Assembly: GCA_937942105.1 (NCBI GenBank)
Contig: CALDFS010000218.1
Coordinates: 1 to 16,080 of the forward strand
DNA length: 16,080 bases
Reading direction: 5' to 3'
Source: an uncultured Ruminococcus sp.
GTDB lineage: Bacteria > Bacillota > Clostridia > Oscillospirales > Ruminococcaceae
Within the stretch, counting starts at the first letter, position 1. Each line of letters opens with the position of its first letter. Shown one piece after another: positions 14,983-16,080 of this stretch. The notes beneath the pieces are model-generated. The model was not told the DNA's origin. It did not search any database and was given only the letters and a program-made list of their open reading frames with translations. The position numbers were made by a program, and so were the translations under genes.

Positions 14983-16080
14983 TCAGTTAAAGCTTCCGTT
15001 CCACAAAGGCATGTTCTCGATATATTCCTCCCTGACGGCAGGGACATAGTATGCGCCGTAGGTTTTTATTCCGCCATCCCTTTCGACTTCGGGAAGCTCG
15101 ACAAAGAAGCGGTAATAGGGGATAAAGTATTCATCATGAACGTCCGTTCTGTATATAAGCTCGACCTTTTTAATATACTCCTTGCCGGGCAGGTCATAGG
15201 GCACTGATGTAACATAATTTCCGTTTAACAATAGCTTTTTCGCTTCTTTTGCGGAAATAATCGGGTAATCGCCGATTTTTTCTGTGCAGGCATTGCTGTC
15301 AATCCTAATTAACCAGAGCTTGCCATCATCGTTGCAGAAAAAAGATACCTGTTTCAGATTGTAGTTGATGATGTTTTCGACTTTATCGCGGCTTTTTTCA
15401 AAGAATGAAATATAGTAATGCTGCTCTCCGTAAATGCTATAGTCTCCCTCGGAAATGTTTGTCACTGGGGACTTTATTCCGATAATATCCTTATATTCGC
15501 CAAGCAGATATTTTTCTTTCAGATACTTCGCGACCTTGGTGACATCGTCCAGCGGGGCATAATGTGTAAAATTATACTCAGGTGGAAGAGCTATGCCCTC
15601 TTCAAAAACTATATCCACGTCCATATGCGCATTTACCGTGACACTAATATTGCCGTCGGACGCCGTCAGCTCGTTCGGGTCAAAATAATTGTCAGGTACA
15701 GGGAGCATTTCCAGTGCTTCTAAGTCTCTCATGGTGGCTTCTATCTGCTTTTCATGGGGAGTGTTGTCATCATATACGAGCTTTTGTTTGTCCATGCCAA
15801 GCTTATCGACAAGCTCATCAAGGTAAGCTTTCATGCTTTCAAGGTCATTACCTGAGACATGAAAGAGAATGTCGTATTTTATTTTATTCTCATAGACCGG
15901 CAGAGTTGATAGCTTAGTTCTCTTATTCCAAGGGTTCGCGTTTACCAGCTCGGAAATATCATAAGCCATATACCCCTCAAATCCCATACCGCCCAGATTT
16001 TCCGATATGGTGAGCATAGGCAGCTCAGGCAGGCTTTCGTTTGGAGCAAACCACCCCGCCACTGAACATACGCCAACGAC
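14983..16080 (-). CDS. Exported or membrane-anchored protein of unknown function, N-terminus beyond the window
   Basis: The minus-strand frame is open to the right edge and ends with TGA at 14983-14985; at least 365 codons are visible. The residues before the in-frame GTG at 16062 (VVGVCSV, then AGWF) are hydrophobic, like the end of a signal peptide or anchor, so the true start lies outside the window and GTG 16062 is not it. The body is acidic and soluble, with many aromatic residues (such as YYISFFEKS and EYFIPYYRFFVELP) and no later membrane segment. It has no motif I recognise and no active-site pattern. The C-terminal half alternates charged and aromatic strands, like the extracytoplasmic domain of many Firmicute lipoproteins. 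It converges with the acetyltransferase gene and is not part of the transporter operon. Confidence 0.7.
   Translation of the reverse strand, partial: VVGVCSVAGWFAPNESLPELPMLTISENLGGMGFEGYMAYDISELVNANPWNKRTKLSTLPVYENKIKYDILFHVSGNDLESMKAYLDELVDKLGMDKQKLVYDDNTPHEKQIEATMRDLEALEMLPVPDNYFDPNELTASDGNISVTVNAHMDVDIVFEEGIALPPEYNFTHYAPLDDVTKVAKYLKEKYLLGEYKDIIGIKSPVTNISEGDYSIYGEQHYYISFFEKSRDKVENIINYNLKQVSFFCNDDGKLWLIRIDSNACTEKIGDYPIISAKEAKKLLLNGNYVTSVPYDLPGKEYIKKVELIYRTDVHDEYFIPYYRFFVELPEVERDGGIKTYGAYYVPAVREEYIENMPLWNGSFN

Overview
The window looks like a chromosomal segment of a Gram-positive Firmicute of the class Clostridia, probably near the Ruminococcaceae/Oscillospiraceae. This is an inference from strong AGGAGG-type ribosome sites, a lipoprotein-type substrate-binding protein, moderate GC content, a tRNA with encoded CCA, and protein families (MATE, DUF3899, GNAT, enlarged Opp/Dpp proteins) that resemble those of gut Clostridia. 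No phage, insertion sequence or CRISPR array was seen.

Layout, left to right. (1) A MATE-family efflux protein on the minus strand (178-1587) with its own terminator. (2) A divergent intergenic region of about 380 bases with one very good plus-strand promoter and a structured leader, then a cytoplasmic GH26-like (clan GH-A) glycoside hydrolase (1970-3418). (3) A tRNA-Leu(CAG) gene with a near-consensus promoter and a 19-bp terminator hairpin. It is followed by two essentially identical 210-bp tandem repeat units whose ends carry an inverted copy of the tRNA 3' end. (4) A strong promoter and a five-gene peptide-type ABC importer: lipoprotein SBP, two permeases and two ATPases (4590-13750). A small DUF3899 membrane protein is attached by an ATGA overlap. 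(5) A GNAT acetyltransferase preceded by a 13-codon leader ORF. (6) On the minus strand, the C-terminal part of an exported protein of unknown function that runs off the right edge.

The importer is the most unusual element. Four of its five proteins are far longer than the family norm, and in the ATPases the extra length sits at defined internal places. The binding protein is 881 residues, against roughly 500-600. The OppC-type permease has about 210 extra residues facing outward. The OppD-type ATPase has about 390 extra residues between its Q-loop and signature motif. The OppF-type ATPase has about 180 coiled-coil-like residues before its Q-loop. The OppD C-terminus aligns to the usual four-cysteine iron-sulfur region, but all four cysteines are replaced. 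Catalytic motifs are intact throughout, so this is probably a working transporter with accessory domains on both faces of the membrane. The promoter lies ahead of the SBP gene. A hairpin and a pair of related palindromes lie between the SBP and permease genes, which suggests differential and possibly repressor-controlled expression of the membrane part.
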